Source of the DNA: Lachnospiraceae bacterium
GTDB lineage: Bacteria > Bacillota > Clostridia > Lachnospirales > Lachnospiraceae
NCBI GenBank assembly: GCA_016286035.1
Contig: JAEERY010000027.1
Location: 1 to 32,187 of the forward strand
Length of the DNA: 32,187 nucleotides
Direction: 5' to 3'
Shown: positions 9,808-19,934 of the stretch, one piece after another
Numbering within the stretch: position 1 is the first letter of the stretch
Layout: each line of letters opens with the position of its first letter
Made by a program: the position numbers and the translations under genes
Notes under the pieces: generated by a model
What the model saw: the letters and a program-made list of their open reading frames with translations, nothing else
What the model was told of the DNA's origin: nothing
The model's database searches: none

Positions 9808-11397
9808 TCATTCTCCACTTGCACCGTAGTTTGAAAGTACTCTGGCTGAAGGATCGTTTACGTTGCATCCTTCCCATTCTTTGTTTGGCATCCAGAAATC
9901 CACGATCATCTGTGCCTGTCCGGGATAGAATTTCTCAAATATCTCTCTGTAAAGCAGTGATTCCTTTGTGAAGGGTTTTGCAAAATCATACTTCGCAGAA
10001 AGCTTTTCAAACTCTTCATCGCTGTATTTTTCCTGAGCATAATCTTTTAAGTGATCGACCATTGAATGACCTACCGCATCCGAAAAGGCTGCCTTTTCTC
10101 TCATAAGTATGTCATAAGGCAGATAATCACCTTCAAATGCATGTCTGAGCAGATACTTGCCTTTGTTATACTTATTCATCTTCATCTCGGGATCTATGCT
10201 CATAACATATTTGACAAAGCCCAGATCACCGAAAGGTACTCTTGCTTCCATTGAGTTTGATGAAATACATCTGTCTGCTCTCAGCACATCGTACATATAC
10301 AGCTCTCTTATCCTCTTTGCAGCTTCTTCCTGAAAGGAAACAGCATCAGGAGCAAAGTCGGTGTACTTGTATCCGAAGAGCTCGTCTGATATCTCACCGG
10401 TCATTAAAACTCTGATATCGGTCTGCTTATGTATTGCTTTACAGATAAGATACATTCCCATGCTGGCTCTTATCGTTGTGATATCGTATGTACCAAGGAT
10501 CGAGATGACCTCTTCCAAAGATTCGATGACATCATCCTTTGTTATGATTATCTCCTGATGATCACTTTTAAGATAATCAGCAACTTCCTTTGCATACTTA
10601 AGATCGATCGCATCAGTGTTCATACCTATGGCAAATGTCCTTATAGGTTTCTTTAGTATCTTTGCAGATACCGCACAGACAAGCGAACTGTCAAGGCCTC
10701 CGCTTAACAAGAATCCCAAAGGCGCATCGGCATCAAGTCTTTTTTCGATACCCGAAACGAGCTTATCGTGGATGTTCTTACATACGACCTCGATATCATC
10801 GCTTATCACCTCATCTACCTTTGTCATATCCCTGTAAAGAACAAACTCTCCGTCAGCATAGTAATGTCCCGGAGGGAACGGTCTTACCTCTTTTGCAAGT
10901 CCTATCAAGTTCTTTGCCTCACTGGCAAATATGATATTTCCTTCACTGGTGTATCCGTAGAACAGAGGTCTGATTCCTATCGGATCTCTTGCAGCTATCA
11001 GATCATCCTTTTGTGCGTCGTATATGATGCACGCATACTCGGCATCAAGCATTGCAAACATGTCGGTACCATACTTTTCGTACATAGGAAGAAGTATCTC
11101 ACAATCCGAATCACTGACAAATGTGTATTCCTTCTCAAGTTCTTTTTTGATCTTCCTGAATCCGTATATCTCTCCGTTACATACAAGAGCATTCTTCGAC
11201 GAATTATTATTAAGTTCAAAAGGCTGCATTCCTTCTTCCGTCAATCCCATGATCGCAAGTCTTTCGAAACCTAAAACAGTATCGCCGTATCGTAAGATAC
11301 GCTGCATATCGGGACCTCTGGATATTGTTTTGTCGAAGTGTTCCTTGAATTCATCAAGTGAAACTCCCTTTCCCTTATATCCCATGATCGAGCACAT
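9808..11397 (-). CDS. asnB: Asparagine synthase (glutamine hydrolysing)
   Basis: Converts aspartate, glutamine and ATP to asparagine, glutamate, AMP and PPi. It has 529 residues, slightly shorter than E. coli AsnB (about 554). Cys2 after Met1 (MCSIMGYKG) is the class II amidotransferase nucleophile. The synthetase half has the pyrophosphate loop [14 protein letters not shown] and the later [14 protein letters not shown] segment. AGGAGG lies 7-8 nt before the ATG. It is separated from the amt stop by about 100 nt that hold a GC-rich hairpin but no good promoter, and it is coupled downstream to pyrG. Confidence 0.95.
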   Translation of the reverse strand: MCSIMGYKGKGVSLDEFKEHFDKTISRGPDMQRILRYGDTVLGFERLAIMGLTEEGMQPFELNNNSSKNALVCNGEIYGFRKIKKELEKEYTFVSDSDCEILLPMYEKYGTDMFAMLDAEYACIIYDAQKDDLIAARDPIGIRPLFYGYTSEGNIIFASEAKNLIGLAKEVRPFPPGHYYADGEFVLYRDMTKVDEVISDDIEVVCKNIHDKLVSGIEKRLDADAPLGFLLSGGLDSSLVCAVSAKILKKPIRTFAIGMNTDAIDLKYAKEVADYLKSDHQEIIITKDDVIESLEEVISILGTYDITTIRASMGMYLICKAIHKQTDIRVLMTGEISDELFGYKYTDFAPDAVSFQEEAAKRIRELYMYDVLRADRCISSNSMEARVPFGDLGFVKYVMSIDPEMKMNKYNKGKYLLRHAFEGDYLPYDILMREKAAFSDAVGHSMVDHLKDYAQEKYSDEEFEKLSAKYDFAKPFTKESLLYREIFEKFYPGQAQMIVDFWMPNKEWEGCNVNDPSARVLSNYGASGE

Positions 11398-11440
11398 ATG
11401 CTTATCCTCCTAAAAAAACTTTTTATAAAACCCACCACAA

Positions 11441-11468
11441 GCCGAGCTGCTTTCAAACGCGGCCCGGC
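11441..11468 (-). other. GC-rich hairpin between amt and asnB
   Basis: On the minus strand GCCGGGC (11468-11462) pairs with GCTCGGC (11447-11441), 7 bp with one G-U, over a 14-nt loop. The following bases TTGTGGTGGG are not a T-run, so it is not a normal intrinsic terminator. It could be an mRNA processing or stability element, a weak pause site or a partial terminator that lowers expression downstream of amt. A TATACA box is nearby (11486-11481) but has no matching -35 box. Confidence 0.5.
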
Positions 11469-11501
11469 ATTGTAAGTGAATGTATACTTTATTTATCTGC
11501 T

Positions 11502-13256
11502 TTACTCTACATCCTGCAAAGCATCGTAATCTTCTTCTCCTGTTCTGATCTTAACAACCTTCTCAACAGGATATACAAATATCTTTCCGTCTCCGATATG
11601 GCCTGTATAAAGAGCTTTCTTTGCAGCTTCTATAACTGCCTCTACCGGGATCTTGCTTACAACTACTTCTACCTTTACCTTCGGGAGCAATGTAGCATCG
11701 ACTTCAACACCACGATATTTCTCTCCGGCACCTTTCTGTATGCCACAACCCATTACCTGAGTGACTGTCATACCGGTAACACCAAGTTCGTTCATTGCCT
11801 TTCTCAAAGTGTCGTATCTTGAGAGTCTTGAGATTATAACGACCTTGCTTATACCTGTTGCAGGCAGTGCGTTTACAACCTTGACTGCCGCATCCTTTGC
11901 AGCCTCGCTCGCTTCCTCATATACATCTGAACCAAGACTTGTGTTCTCGTTGATATCCATTGTCATGGTGTTTGAAATATCCATGATAGAGAAGCCTGCG
12001 TATGCACTTGTAAGACCATGTTCTGTTCTGTCAAGACCGATGATCTCTTCTTCTTCAGAAACTCTTAAACCGTTAAACTTCTTAATAAGTGTGTAAGTAA
12101 TGATGATAGTAACAACAGTCCATGCGATAGTAACTGCAAGACCGCCAAACTGCTTGATCAGCTGACCTATACCGCCGCCGTAGAAAAGACCTTCCTCAAT
12201 GCCTGCGAGTGCAAATCCGGGAGCTGTTTCTGTAGCGAAGAGTCCGACTGCGATCGTACCCCAGATACCGTTGAACATATGAACCGCAACAGCACCGACG
12301 GGATCGTCTACATGTACTACGTTATCTGTGAACCATACACCGAAGACTACCAGTAAACCTGCGACCAGACCGATGATGGCTGCGCCTGCACAATCAGTTA
12401 CGTCACAGGGAGCTGTGATAGCAACAAGACCTGCAAGTGAAGCATTCAGACACATTGAAACATCAGGTTTTCCGTATTTAACCCATGTAAAGATCATACA
12501 TACTACTGTTGCAACTGCAGGAGCAACTGTTGTGGTAAGGAATACCGAACCAAGTGTTTCAACATCCGTTGCTGCCGCACCGTTGAATCCGTACCAGCCA
12601 AGCCAGAGAATGAATACACCAAGTGCTGCTATAACAAGGTTGTGACCGGGGAATGCATTGACTTTTGTTATCTTACCGTCTTTGTCCTTAACAAACTTAC
12701 CGATTCTGGGTCCTAACATCCAAGCACCGATCAAAGCACATATACCGCCGACCATGTGGATACAGTTTGAACCAGCGTAATCGTGGAATCCCCACTCTGC
12801 AAGGAATCCGCCGCCCCATGTCCAGTGAGCTTCTATCGGATAGATGATAGCTGAGATCACTGCTGAGTAGATACAGTAAGAAGAAAACTTTGTTCTCTCA
12901 GCCATGGATCCTGATACGATCGTTGCTGTTGTTGCACAGAACACCAGGTTGAAAACGAATCCTGAATAATCAAAATTGCTGTAGCTGCTGAATACATCAA
13001 ATGAGAACTTTCCTGCAAATCCGCCAAGCATGTTTTCACCAAGCATGAGGGATGCACCGCAGATGAACCACATCACGGTTCCTATACAAAAGTCCATCAG
13101 ATTTTTCATGATGATGTTTCCTGAGTTCTTGGCTCTTGTAAAGCCCGCCTCACACATCGCGAATCCGGCCTGCATCCAGAATACCAATGCGGCACCTATC
13201 AAAAACCATACGCCATACACTTCACTGTGGATAGCTTCAAAAATTTCACTCGTCAT
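11502..13256 (-). CDS. amt: Ammonium transporter fused to a C-terminal PII signal protein
   Basis: The start is the ATG at 13256 (MTSEIFEAIHS). A GTG nine bases upstream overlaps the GAGGAG ribosome site and is unlikely. The 584-residue protein has an Amt channel (about 1-420) with several membrane segments, the twin histidines at about H167 (GSNCIHMVGG) and H326 (VAVHMFNG), and the WTWGGGFLAEWGFHDYAG stretch. A linker of about 45 residues joins it to a full PII domain (about 470-582), recognised by VTGMTVTQVMGCGIQKG, the T-loop EKYRGVEVDATLLPK, GHIGDGKIFV and KIRTGEEDYDAL. In E. coli GlnB the uridylylated Tyr51 lies in YRGAEY; here that position is Val (YRGVEV), so control is probably by nucleotide and 2-oxoglutarate binding alone. 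It follows glnA after 70 nt that contain a hexaloop element. Confidence 0.95.
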   Translation of the reverse strand: MTSEIFEAIHSEVYGVWFLIGAALVFWMQAGFAMCEAGFTRAKNSGNIIMKNLMDFCIGTVMWFICGASLMLGENMLGGFAGKFSFDVFSSYSNFDYSGFVFNLVFCATTATIVSGSMAERTKFSSYCIYSAVISAIIYPIEAHWTWGGGFLAEWGFHDYAGSNCIHMVGGICALIGAWMLGPRIGKFVKDKDGKITKVNAFPGHNLVIAALGVFILWLGWYGFNGAAATDVETLGSVFLTTTVAPAVATVVCMIFTWVKYGKPDVSMCLNASLAGLVAITAPCDVTDCAGAAIIGLVAGLLVVFGVWFTDNVVHVDDPVGAVAVHMFNGIWGTIAVGLFATETAPGFALAGIEEGLFYGGGIGQLIKQFGGLAVTIAWTVVTIIITYTLIKKFNGLRVSEEEEIIGLDRTEHGLTSAYAGFSIMDISNTMTMDINENTSLGSDVYEEASEAAKDAAVKVVNALPATGISKVVIISRLSRYDTLRKAMNELGVTGMTVTQVMGCGIQKGAGEKYRGVEVDATLLPKVKVEVVVSKIPVEAVIEAAKKALYTGHIGDGKIFVYPVEKVVKIRTGEEDYDALQDVE

Positions 13257-13278
13257 AATAATCACTCCTCATATAAGT

Positions 13279-13313
13279 AAAGGCACGTTCCCTGCGGAAC
13301 GCGCCTTTGCGTT
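13279..13313 (-). promoter_or_regulatory. amt leader: intercistronic ANTAR-like hexaloop hairpin
   Basis: On the minus strand AACGC-AAAGGC-GCGTT (13313 to 13298) is a perfect 5-bp stem with the conserved hexaloop. The overlapping competitor is a 13-bp hairpin (13308 to 13279): AAAGGCGCGTTCC pairs with GGAACGTGCCTTT over the loop GCAG. The following bases (TTTACTTATAT) make a poor T-run, so termination here is probably weaker than at the other copies. No promoter lies between the glnA stop and the element, so this copy would act on transcription coming through glnA. Confidence 0.78.
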
Positions 13314-13326
13314 AATCTTTTTATTC

Positions 13327-15426
13327 TTATACGTAGAACAGCATCTGTTCATATGTAGGATACGGCAAGTATCCTTCAGGGATCAGAGGCTCTGCAAGGT
13401 CTGCATACTTTCTGATCTCTTCCATGTCAGCAAGTACCGTGTCATGGTAGAACTTACACTGGTTGATATCTGCTTCCATAGCTTCTGCCTTTGCCACATC
13501 CTTTGAAAGGACCTCGGTTGCCTTGATGACATCCTCGTAGTAGCTTGAAAGCTTCTTAATAAGTTCTGTCTGAGCACCTACAGCAGGTTCGATACCAAGC
13601 TGCTTCTTTGAAAGTGCTGACTGTGTAAGCTCATCTATGTATCTCATAAGAGCCGGTGCAAACTGCTTAAGTACCATATCCTCAAGTGTGAGTGCCTCGA
13701 TATGAAGTGTCTTTGTGTAATTCTCTATACGTATCTCATATCTTGACTCAAGTTCTGTATCAGAATAGATATGATGTTTTGCAAACAGCTTCTTGTTCTT
13801 ATCTGCTATAAGAGCTCCCATTGCATCGGGTGTTGACTTCAAGTTGAACAAGCCTCTCTTTTCTGCCTCGTCAACCCACTCCTGTGTATAACCGTTGCCG
13901 TTGAATATTACTCTCTTATGCTTGATTATCGTATCCTTTACAAGTTTGTGGATAGCTTCATCAAGTTTATCCTTCGGTACATCCTTTAACTCCTCATAGA
14001 ATACACTGAGCGATTCAGCAACTGCTGTATTGAGCATGATGTTCGGTCCTGCAACAGATACTGAAGAACCAAGAGATCTGAACTCAAACTTGTTACCTGT
14101 GAAAGCAAAAGGTGATGTACGGTTTCTGTCTGTGGTATCTTTTGTAAAGTGCGGAAGAACCTGAGCTCCCGTCTCCATAAGTACCTTTTCAACCTTACCG
14201 AAGTATTCATCTTTTTCTATAGCCTCGATAACTCCCGTGAGCTCTTCACCCAAAAACATTGAGATGATAGCCGGAGGAGCCTCGTTTGCTCCAAGTCTGT
14301 GATCGTTTCCTGCAGATGCAACTGAAAGTCTCAAAAGATCTGCATATTCATCAACAGCTTTGATAACTGCTGAAAGGAAGATCAAGAACTGTGTATTGTC
14401 CGCAGGTGTCTTTCCGGGATTTAATAGGTTCTCTCCGGTGTTGGTCGTGAGCGACCAGTTATTGTGCTTACCTGAACCGTTTATTCCTGCGAAAGGCTTC
14501 TCATGAAGCAGACATACATATCCGTGTTTCTCAGCAACCTTCTTCATGATCTCCATGGTAAGCTGGTTATGATCTACAGCCACGTTTGTTGTATCGAATA
14601 CAGGAGCAAGTTCATGCTGGCTGGGTGCTACTTCGTTATGCTTTGTCTTTGCGGGGATTCCGAGTTTCCAAAGTTCCTCGTCGAGGTCATGCATGTATGC
14701 TGCAACCCTTGGTTTGAGATTTCCGAAATAATGATCATCCATCTCCTGTCCCTTAGGAGCAGGTGCACCAAGAAGTGTTCTTCCTGTAAATATCAGGTCT
14801 TTTCTCTTCTTGTAATCCTCTTTGTCTATGAGGAAATATTCCTGTTCGGGTCCGACTGTTGTGAGTACATTTGTCACATCGTCTTTTCCCAAAAGCTTTA
14901 GCATCTTGACTGCTTCCTTGCTGATCGCATCCATCGATCTTAAAAGAGGTGTCTTCTTGTCAAGTGCTTCTCCGCTGTATGAGCAGAATGCTGTAGGAAT
15001 GTAAAGTGTCTTATCTTTTATGAATGCCGGGCTCGTAGGATCCCATGCTGTATATCCTCTGGCTTCAAATGTGGCTCTGATTCCTCCTGAAGGAAAACTA
15101 GATGCATCAGGTTCTCCCTTTACCAGTTCTTTTCCCGAGAAGTCCATGATGACTTCGCCGTTCTCTACAGGACAGATAAAACTGTCATGCTTCTCTGCTG
15201 TGTAACCTGTCATCGGCTGGAACCAGTGTGTGAAATGTGTTGCACCGTTCTCAACAGCCCATTCCTTCATTGCAACCGCAACTGCGTTTGCTACATCGAT
15301 CTCAAGGTGGGTATTATTATCGATCGTCTTCCTAAGTGCCTTGTACATGTCTTTCGGAAGTTTTTCTCTCATGATCTTATCGCTGAATACAAGACTTCCG
15401 AAAAGCTCAGGGATTGATTTTTCCAT
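13327..15426 (-). CDS. glnA: Glutamine synthetase type III
   Basis: Makes glutamine from glutamate, ammonium and ATP. At 699 residues it is of type III size (about 700-730) and much longer than type I (about 450). It carries type III features: N-terminal IPELFGSLVFSDKIMREKLP, THWFQPMTG followed by EKHDSFI, and GPEQEYFLID, HNEVAPSQHE and NGSGKHNNWSL in the catalytic core. AGGAGG lies just before the ATG. The promoter (15569-15597) and the hexaloop leader (15515-15557) lie upstream. It opens the probable operon with amt-PII, asnB, pyrG and gltBD. The symbol glnN is also used for this type. Confidence 0.96.
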   Translation of the reverse strand: MEKSIPELFGSLVFSDKIMREKLPKDMYKALRKTIDNNTHLEIDVANAVAVAMKEWAVENGATHFTHWFQPMTGYTAEKHDSFICPVENGEVIMDFSGKELVKGEPDASSFPSGGIRATFEARGYTAWDPTSPAFIKDKTLYIPTAFCSYSGEALDKKTPLLRSMDAISKEAVKMLKLLGKDDVTNVLTTVGPEQEYFLIDKEDYKKRKDLIFTGRTLLGAPAPKGQEMDDHYFGNLKPRVAAYMHDLDEELWKLGIPAKTKHNEVAPSQHELAPVFDTTNVAVDHNQLTMEIMKKVAEKHGYVCLLHEKPFAGINGSGKHNNWSLTTNTGENLLNPGKTPADNTQFLIFLSAVIKAVDEYADLLRLSVASAGNDHRLGANEAPPAIISMFLGEELTGVIEAIEKDEYFGKVEKVLMETGAQVLPHFTKDTTDRNRTSPFAFTGNKFEFRSLGSSVSVAGPNIMLNTAVAESLSVFYEELKDVPKDKLDEAIHKLVKDTIIKHKRVIFNGNGYTQEWVDEAEKRGLFNLKSTPDAMGALIADKNKKLFAKHHIYSDTELESRYEIRIENYTKTLHIEALTLEDMVLKQFAPALMRYIDELTQSALSKKQLGIEPAVGAQTELIKKLSSYYEDVIKATEVLSKDVAKAEAMEADINQCKFYHDTVLADMEEIRKYADLAEPLIPEGYLPYPTYEQMLFYV

Positions 15427-15456
15427 TTTTGTCCTCCTTTTCTAATCCAGTCTTCT

Positions 15457-15492
15457 ATTCGGATCCGCGCCACCCGAATCAAAACCGTTTTG
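15457..15492 (-). other. Two extra hairpins in the glnA leader
   Basis: Between the attenuator and the glnA ribosome site the minus strand has CAAAA-CGG-TTTTG (15492 to 15480), then ATTCGG and CCGAAT (15479-15474 with 15462-15457) around an 11-nt GC-rich loop. Neither has a T-run or the AAAGG loop. They make the glnA 5' leader (about 135 nt) longer than those of gdhA, dapL, purF or the kinase gene. Function unknown. Confidence 0.45.
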
Positions 15493-15514
15493 CCTAAAGC
15501 ATTTTTTTACAAAG

Positions 15515-15557
15515 AAAAAGGTGCTTCGACCTCTCTTGGTCAAAGCACCTTTGCTTT
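15515..15557 (-). promoter_or_regulatory. glnA leader: ANTAR-like hexaloop hairpin overlapping a terminator
   Basis: On the minus strand AAAGC-AAAGGT-GCTTT (15557 to 15542) is a perfect 5-bp stem; the loop is AAAGGT instead of AAAGGC but keeps A1 and G4. The competing terminator is a 15-bp hairpin (15552 to 15517): AAAGGTGCTTTGACC pairs with GGTCGAAGCACCTTT over the loop AAGAGA, and runs into TTTTTCTTT. The loop change C to T is matched by A in the terminator's 3' arm, so that fold keeps its pairing. The predicted transcript start (about 15562) is only a few bases before the hairpin. Confidence 0.82.
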
Positions 15558-15568
15558 TCATAGTGTGT

Positions 15569-15597
15569 ACTATACTCTCATAATTTTTTGTTGTCAA
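15569..15597 (-). promoter_or_regulatory. Promoter of the glnA operon
   Basis: TTGACA (15597-15592) and TATAGT (15574-15569) with a 17-bp spacer. It starts 19 nt after the carB stop. The intervening sequence is only A/T runs, so no separate carB terminator is evident. Confidence 0.87.
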
Positions 15598-15616
15598 CAA
15601 CTTTTTTTAAATTTTT

Positions 15617-18600
15617 TCAAAAAATTGTTGCAACCTTTATTGTCTGTTCTTCAAGCACATCAAGAAGCACCTTTACGGTATCAAGAGATGTGAACATTGT
15701 GACATTATTCTCTATCGCACATCTTCTTATGGCCACACCGTCCTCATAGTGTATACCTGAAAGGATAGCTCTGGTGTTGATAACATAGCTCACATATCCG
15801 GCTCTTATTGAATCAAGGATCTCCTCACTGCCCTCACTGAGTTTATGACGGACTCTGGTCCTTATTCCGTGTTCCTTAAGGAAATCGGCGGTTCCTATGG
15901 TAGCCTCAATATTAAAGCCCATATCATAGAATCGTCTGATAAGAGGAAGTGCCTCCTCCTTGTCCTCATCAGCAAGAGTCACCATTACAGTACCATAATT
16001 TTGCAGCTTGATACCTGATGCGATAAGAGCTTTATACATGGCTCTGTGAAGTCTCTCATCATAGCCTATGGCTTCACCTGTGGATTTCATCTCAGGCGAC
16101 AGATATGCATCCATTCCTTTAAGCTTCGCAAATGAGAATGCCGGTGCCTTCACACACCATCTTTCTCTTTCCTTAGGATACAGTTCAAATATACCCTGCT
16201 CCTTAAGACTCACGCCAAGGATGACAAGAGTCGCTATATCCGCAAGTGAATATCCTGTGGCTTTCGATAAGAACGGAACAGTTCTTGATGATCTTGGATT
16301 AACCTCGATTATATAAACATTCTCATTCTCATCAACGATAAACTGTATGTTGTATAAACCCACGATACCTATTCCTATACCGAGTTTCTTTGCATATGTG
16401 AGTATGGTTCCCTTTACCTTGTCAGATATACTGAAAGTCGGATATACGCTTATTGAGTCACCCGAATGAACTCCTGTCCTCTCAACGAGTTCCATGATTC
16501 CCGGAACAAACACATCACTTCCGTCACATATGGCATCGACCTCGAGTTCCTTACCGCGTATGTACTTATCGACAAGTACAGGCTTATCCTCATCCACTTC
16601 AACGGCAGTCTTCAGGTAATGCCTCATATCGGCTTCCTTTGAGACTATCTGCATGGCTCTTCCGCCAAGAACAAAGCTCGGGCGTACCAGCACAGGGTAT
16701 CCTATCTCTTCGGCAACCTTGACACCGTCTTCGATATTTGTAACAGCCACACCTCTGGGCTGTGGTATATCAAGCTCAAGCAAAAGCTTTTCAAACGCAT
16801 CCCTGTTCTCAGCCTTTTCTATTGCTGCACAGTCTGTACCGATTATCTTAACTCCGTATTCTTTTAACGGTTCTGCGAGATTGATTGCAGTCTGTCCGCC
16901 AAGGATTGCTATGACACCTTCGGGTTTTTCCATCTCAACGATGTTCATTACATCCTCCACGCACAAAGGCTCAAAATAGAGTTTGTCGGAGGTTGTATAG
17001 TCGGTGGATACGGTCTCCGGGTTATTGTTTATGATTATAGCTTCATACCCGGATGCTTTGATGGTCTTTACCGCATGAACGGTCGAATAGTCAAACTCCA
17101 CACCCTGACCGATCCTTATGGGGCCGCTTCCCAAAACTATTATCTTTTTCTTATCAGATATGCGTGACTCGTTTTCCTCCTCATATGTTGAGTAGAAATA
17201 CGGTATATAACTCTCAAACTCAGAAGCACAGGTATCTATCATCTTGTAGACAGGTAATATTCCCTGCTCTCTTCTTAAGTCAAACACAGCGTGAGCATCC
17301 ATGTTCCAAAGGACGCCTATCTCCCTGTCGGAGAATCCCATGCGCTTGGCTTCGTATAAGACATCTTTATCCCCGATATTTTCAACCAGGGTCTTTTCCA
17401 TGTTTACGATATTAAGAAGCTTCCTGATAAAGAACACATCTATTCCTGTTATATCCGCGATCCTATGAGGCTCACTTCCCAGTCTTAACAGCTGAGCGAT
17501 CGCATATATACGGTCATCGGTTCCTTCTTTTATGTATTCTTCCAGTTCTGTGACATAGCTGAAATCAAATTTCGAATGATGAAGATGATACACACCCACT
17601 TCAAGCGATCTTATAGCTTTAAGCAGACTTTCCTCAACAGTTCTGCCCACGCTCATGACTTCACCCGTAGCCTTCATCTGGGTGCTAAGAGTGTTATTGG
17701 CATCATTGAACTTATCAAAAGGGAATCTCGGCATCTTGGTTACAACGTAATCAAGTGCAGGCTCAAACGATGCAGGTGTGTTTGCTATGTTGATCTCATC
17801 AAGGCGCATTCCTACACTTATCTTTGCAGAAACCCTTGCGATAGGATATCCGCTGGCTTTAGATGCAAGAGCAGAAGACCTTGACACCCTCGGATTTACC
17901 TCTATCAGATAATACTGGAATGATTTTGGATCAAGAGCGAACTGAACATTACATCCGCCTTCTATTCCAAGTGCCCTTATGATCTTAAGAGCACTGTCTC
18001 TTAGCATGTGATACTCTTTGTTTGTCAGTGTCTGAGAAGGACAGACAACTATAGAGTCACCGGTGTGTATTCCTACAGGATCGATGTTTTCCATGTTACA
18101 GATAGTGATAGCGGTGTCGTTGGCATCCCTCATCACCTCGTATTCTATCTCTTTATATCCTTTTACGCTCTTTTCAACCAGCACCTGATGTACAGGAGAA
18201 AGTGTCAGTGCGTTCTTTAATATCTCACGGCATTCAGTCTCATCGGATGCGAATCCGCCGCCTGTACCCCCCAGAGTGAATGCAGGTCTTATGACAACAG
18301 GATATCCGATCTTTTCTGCAGCCTCCAATCCCCCCTGCATGTCTTCAGCGATCAGTGAAGGGAGCACAGGCTCACCCAGACTTATACAGAGTTCCTTAAA
18401 CAGCTCTCTGTCCTCGGCTCTCTCTATACTCTCAGTCTTGGTGCCCAAGAGTTCCACTCTGCACTCTTTTAGTATTCCCTTCTTTTCCAGCTGCATCGCA
18501 AGGTTAAGACCGGTCTGGCCTCCTATTCCCGGCAAAATGGCATCAGGTCTTTCCATCCTTATTATCTTTGCTATGAATTCCAGAGTCAGTGGCTCCATAT

Positions 18601-18793
18601 ATACCTTGTCAGCTATCGACTCATCTGTCATTATGGTAGCCGGATTGGAATTACACAGTATTACCTCATATCCCTCTTCACGGAGAGAAAGACAGGCCTG
18701 CGTTCCGGCATAATCGAATTCAGCCGCCTGACCGATGACTATCGGACCCGAGCCTATGACAAGTATCTTCTTAATATCGGTTCTCTTAGGCAT
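15617..18793 (-). CDS. carB: Carbamoyl-phosphate synthase large subunit
   Basis: Makes carbamoyl phosphate from bicarbonate, two ATP and the ammonia released by CarA, for arginine and pyrimidine synthesis. I chose the ATG at 18793 ([22 protein letters not shown]) over a TTG six codons upstream. It is the family-standard start, has AGGAG at 7-nt spacing, and gives 1058 residues. The two homologous ATP-grasp halves both show the GSGPI.IGQ..EFDY signature (near residues 13 and 555), and the C-terminal MGS-like allosteric domain follows. It overlaps the end of carA by 8 nt and is the last gene of purF-carA-carB. Confidence 0.97.
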   Translation of the reverse strand: MPKRTDIKKILVIGSGPIVIGQAAEFDYAGTQACLSLREEGYEVILCNSNPATIMTDESIADKVYMEPLTLEFIAKIIRMERPDAILPGIGGQTGLNLAMQLEKKGILKECRVELLGTKTESIERAEDRELFKELCISLGEPVLPSLIAEDMQGGLEAAEKIGYPVVIRPAFTLGGTGGGFASDETECREILKNALTLSPVHQVLVEKSVKGYKEIEYEVMRDANDTAITICNMENIDPVGIHTGDSIVVCPSQTLTNKEYHMLRDSALKIIRALGIEGGCNVQFALDPKSFQYYLIEVNPRVSRSSALASKASGYPIARVSAKISVGMRLDEINIANTPASFEPALDYVVTKMPRFPFDKFNDANNTLSTQMKATGEVMSVGRTVEESLLKAIRSLEVGVYHLHHSKFDFSYVTELEEYIKEGTDDRIYAIAQLLRLGSEPHRIADITGIDVFFIRKLLNIVNMEKTLVENIGDKDVLYEAKRMGFSDREIGVLWNMDAHAVFDLRREQGILPVYKMIDTCASEFESYIPYFYSTYEEENESRISDKKKIIVLGSGPIRIGQGVEFDYSTVHAVKTIKASGYEAIIINNNPETVSTDYTTSDKLYFEPLCVEDVMNIVEMEKPEGVIAILGGQTAINLAEPLKEYGVKIIGTDCAAIEKAENRDAFEKLLLELDIPQPRGVAVTNIEDGVKVAEEIGYPVLVRPSFVLGGRAMQIVSKEADMRHYLKTAVEVDEDKPVLVDKYIRGKELEVDAICDGSDVFVPGIMELVERTGVHSGDSISVYPTFSISDKVKGTILTYAKKLGIGIGIVGLYNIQFIVDENENVYIIEVNPRSSRTVPFLSKATGYSLADIATLVILGVSLKEQGIFELYPKERERWCVKAPAFSFAKLKGMDAYLSPEMKSTGEAIGYDERLHRAMYKALIASGIKLQNYGTVMVTLADEDKEEALPLIRRFYDMGFNIEATIGTADFLKEHGIRTRVRHKLSEGSEEILDSIRAGYVSYVINTRAILSGIHYEDGVAIRRCAIENNVTMFTSLDTVKVLLDVLEEQTIKVATIF

Positions 18794-19913
18794 GCTTCTT
18801 CTCCTCTCCAAACTCCTCTATATTCTTAAGGAAACAGTCAAACAGGTAAGAACTGTCCTGAGGACCCGGAGCACTCTCTGGATGATACTGGACAGAGAAT
18901 ACCTTATCCTTAACACATTCCACGCCCTCTATCGTCTTATCAAGCAGATTTATATGCGTGGCAACAAGCCCGGTACCTTCAAGGCTGTAATCTGCAACAG
19001 CGTATGAATGGTTCTGGGATGTTATCTCCAGTTTATCTGTTTTAAGATTTCTGACAGGGTGGTTTCCTCCCCTGTGACCAAACTTCAGTTTATATGTCAT
19101 TGCTCCGTATGCGAGCGAGATTATCTGGTGTCCAAGACATATGCCGAATATCGGATATTTACCTATAAGATCCTTTACAGTCTGGATAGTCTGTGTGACA
19201 TCCTGCGGATCACCCGGTCCGTTTGATATGAACACTCCATCCGGGTTAAGTTTGGCTATATCGTCTGCTGTGGTGTTCCATGGTACTACAGTGATACTGC
19301 ACCCTCTCTTTGCCATCTCACGGAGTATATTCTTCTTCATACCGCAGTCGATAGCCACAATGTGTACACTCTTTGAAGAGGATGAATCTGTCTCTATCAT
19401 TCCCGCTTTATAAGGTTTTGGTGTGCTTACCTTTGATACCACGTCCTTATCGGGTGTCCAGTTCTCTAATTCATCCACGATCTTTGCTGTGTCAGTATCT
19501 GCTGATGTTATATATGCCTTACAGCTTCCAAAATCTCTGATATGTCTTGCAAGCTTTCTTGTATCTATACCGCTTATACCCGATATATCATATCTTTCCA
19601 TTACCTGTGACAGTGTCTCAGTGCAACGGAAGTTTGAAGGCTCATCACAGTATTCTCTTACTATAAGTCCTGATATAGACGGTCTTGCTGTCTCATAATC
19701 CTCATCACACATACCATAGTTACCTATGAGAGGATATGTCATAACAACCGCCTGACCGGTATATGACGGATCGGAAACAATCTCCTGGTATCCGACCATT
19801 GATGTGTTGAAAACCAGTTCAACAGCCTTATCAGACGATGCACCAAAGCCATCACCTATGTAGACTGAGCCGTCTTCCAAAACGAGTTTTCTTTTTGAAT
19901 TATCTCCGTTCAT
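18786..19913 (-). CDS. carA: Carbamoyl-phosphate synthase small (glutaminase) subunit
   Basis: Hydrolyses glutamine and channels ammonia to CarB. It has 375 residues, normal length. The N-terminal CPSase domain ([27 protein letters not shown]) is followed by a class I amidotransferase domain with the nucleophile Cys in [15 protein letters not shown] and the HPE pair in [13 protein letters not shown]. The ATG lies 21 nt after the purF stop, with AAAGGA upstream as a moderate ribosome site. Co-transcription with purF is inferred from this spacing and the lack of a promoter. Confidence 0.97.
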   Translation of the reverse strand: MNGDNSKRKLVLEDGSVYIGDGFGASSDKAVELVFNTSMVGYQEIVSDPSYTGQAVVMTYPLIGNYGMCDEDYETARPSISGLIVREYCDEPSNFRCTETLSQVMERYDISGISGIDTRKLARHIRDFGSCKAYITSADTDTAKIVDELENWTPDKDVVSKVSTPKPYKAGMIETDSSSSKSVHIVAIDCGMKKNILREMAKRGCSITVVPWNTTADDIAKLNPDGVFISNGPGDPQDVTQTIQTVKDLIGKYPIFGICLGHQIISLAYGAMTYKLKFGHRGGNHPVRNLKTDKLEITSQNHSYAVADYSLEGTGLVATHINLLDKTIEGVECVKDKVFSVQYHPESAPGPQDSSYLFDCFLKNIEEFGEEKKHA

Positions 19914-19934
19914 AACAAAGATCCTTTCATTATC

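Noticed and set aside
9807-9824. Upstream GTG start for pyrG (and similar GTG/TTG starts for amt, carB and the c-di-GMP protein)
   Set aside because: In each case an ATG 3-6 codons downstream matches the family N-terminus or has a much better spaced ribosome site, while the upstream codon overlaps or precedes that site.
11441-11468. Hexaloop element in front of asnB
   Set aside because: The hairpin has a 14-nt loop, no AAAGG sequence and no overlapping terminator, so it does not fit the pattern.
13490-13505. GGCAAAGGCAGA sequence resembling the element
   Set aside because: It is within glnA coding sequence, the flanks do not pair, and there is no terminator fold.
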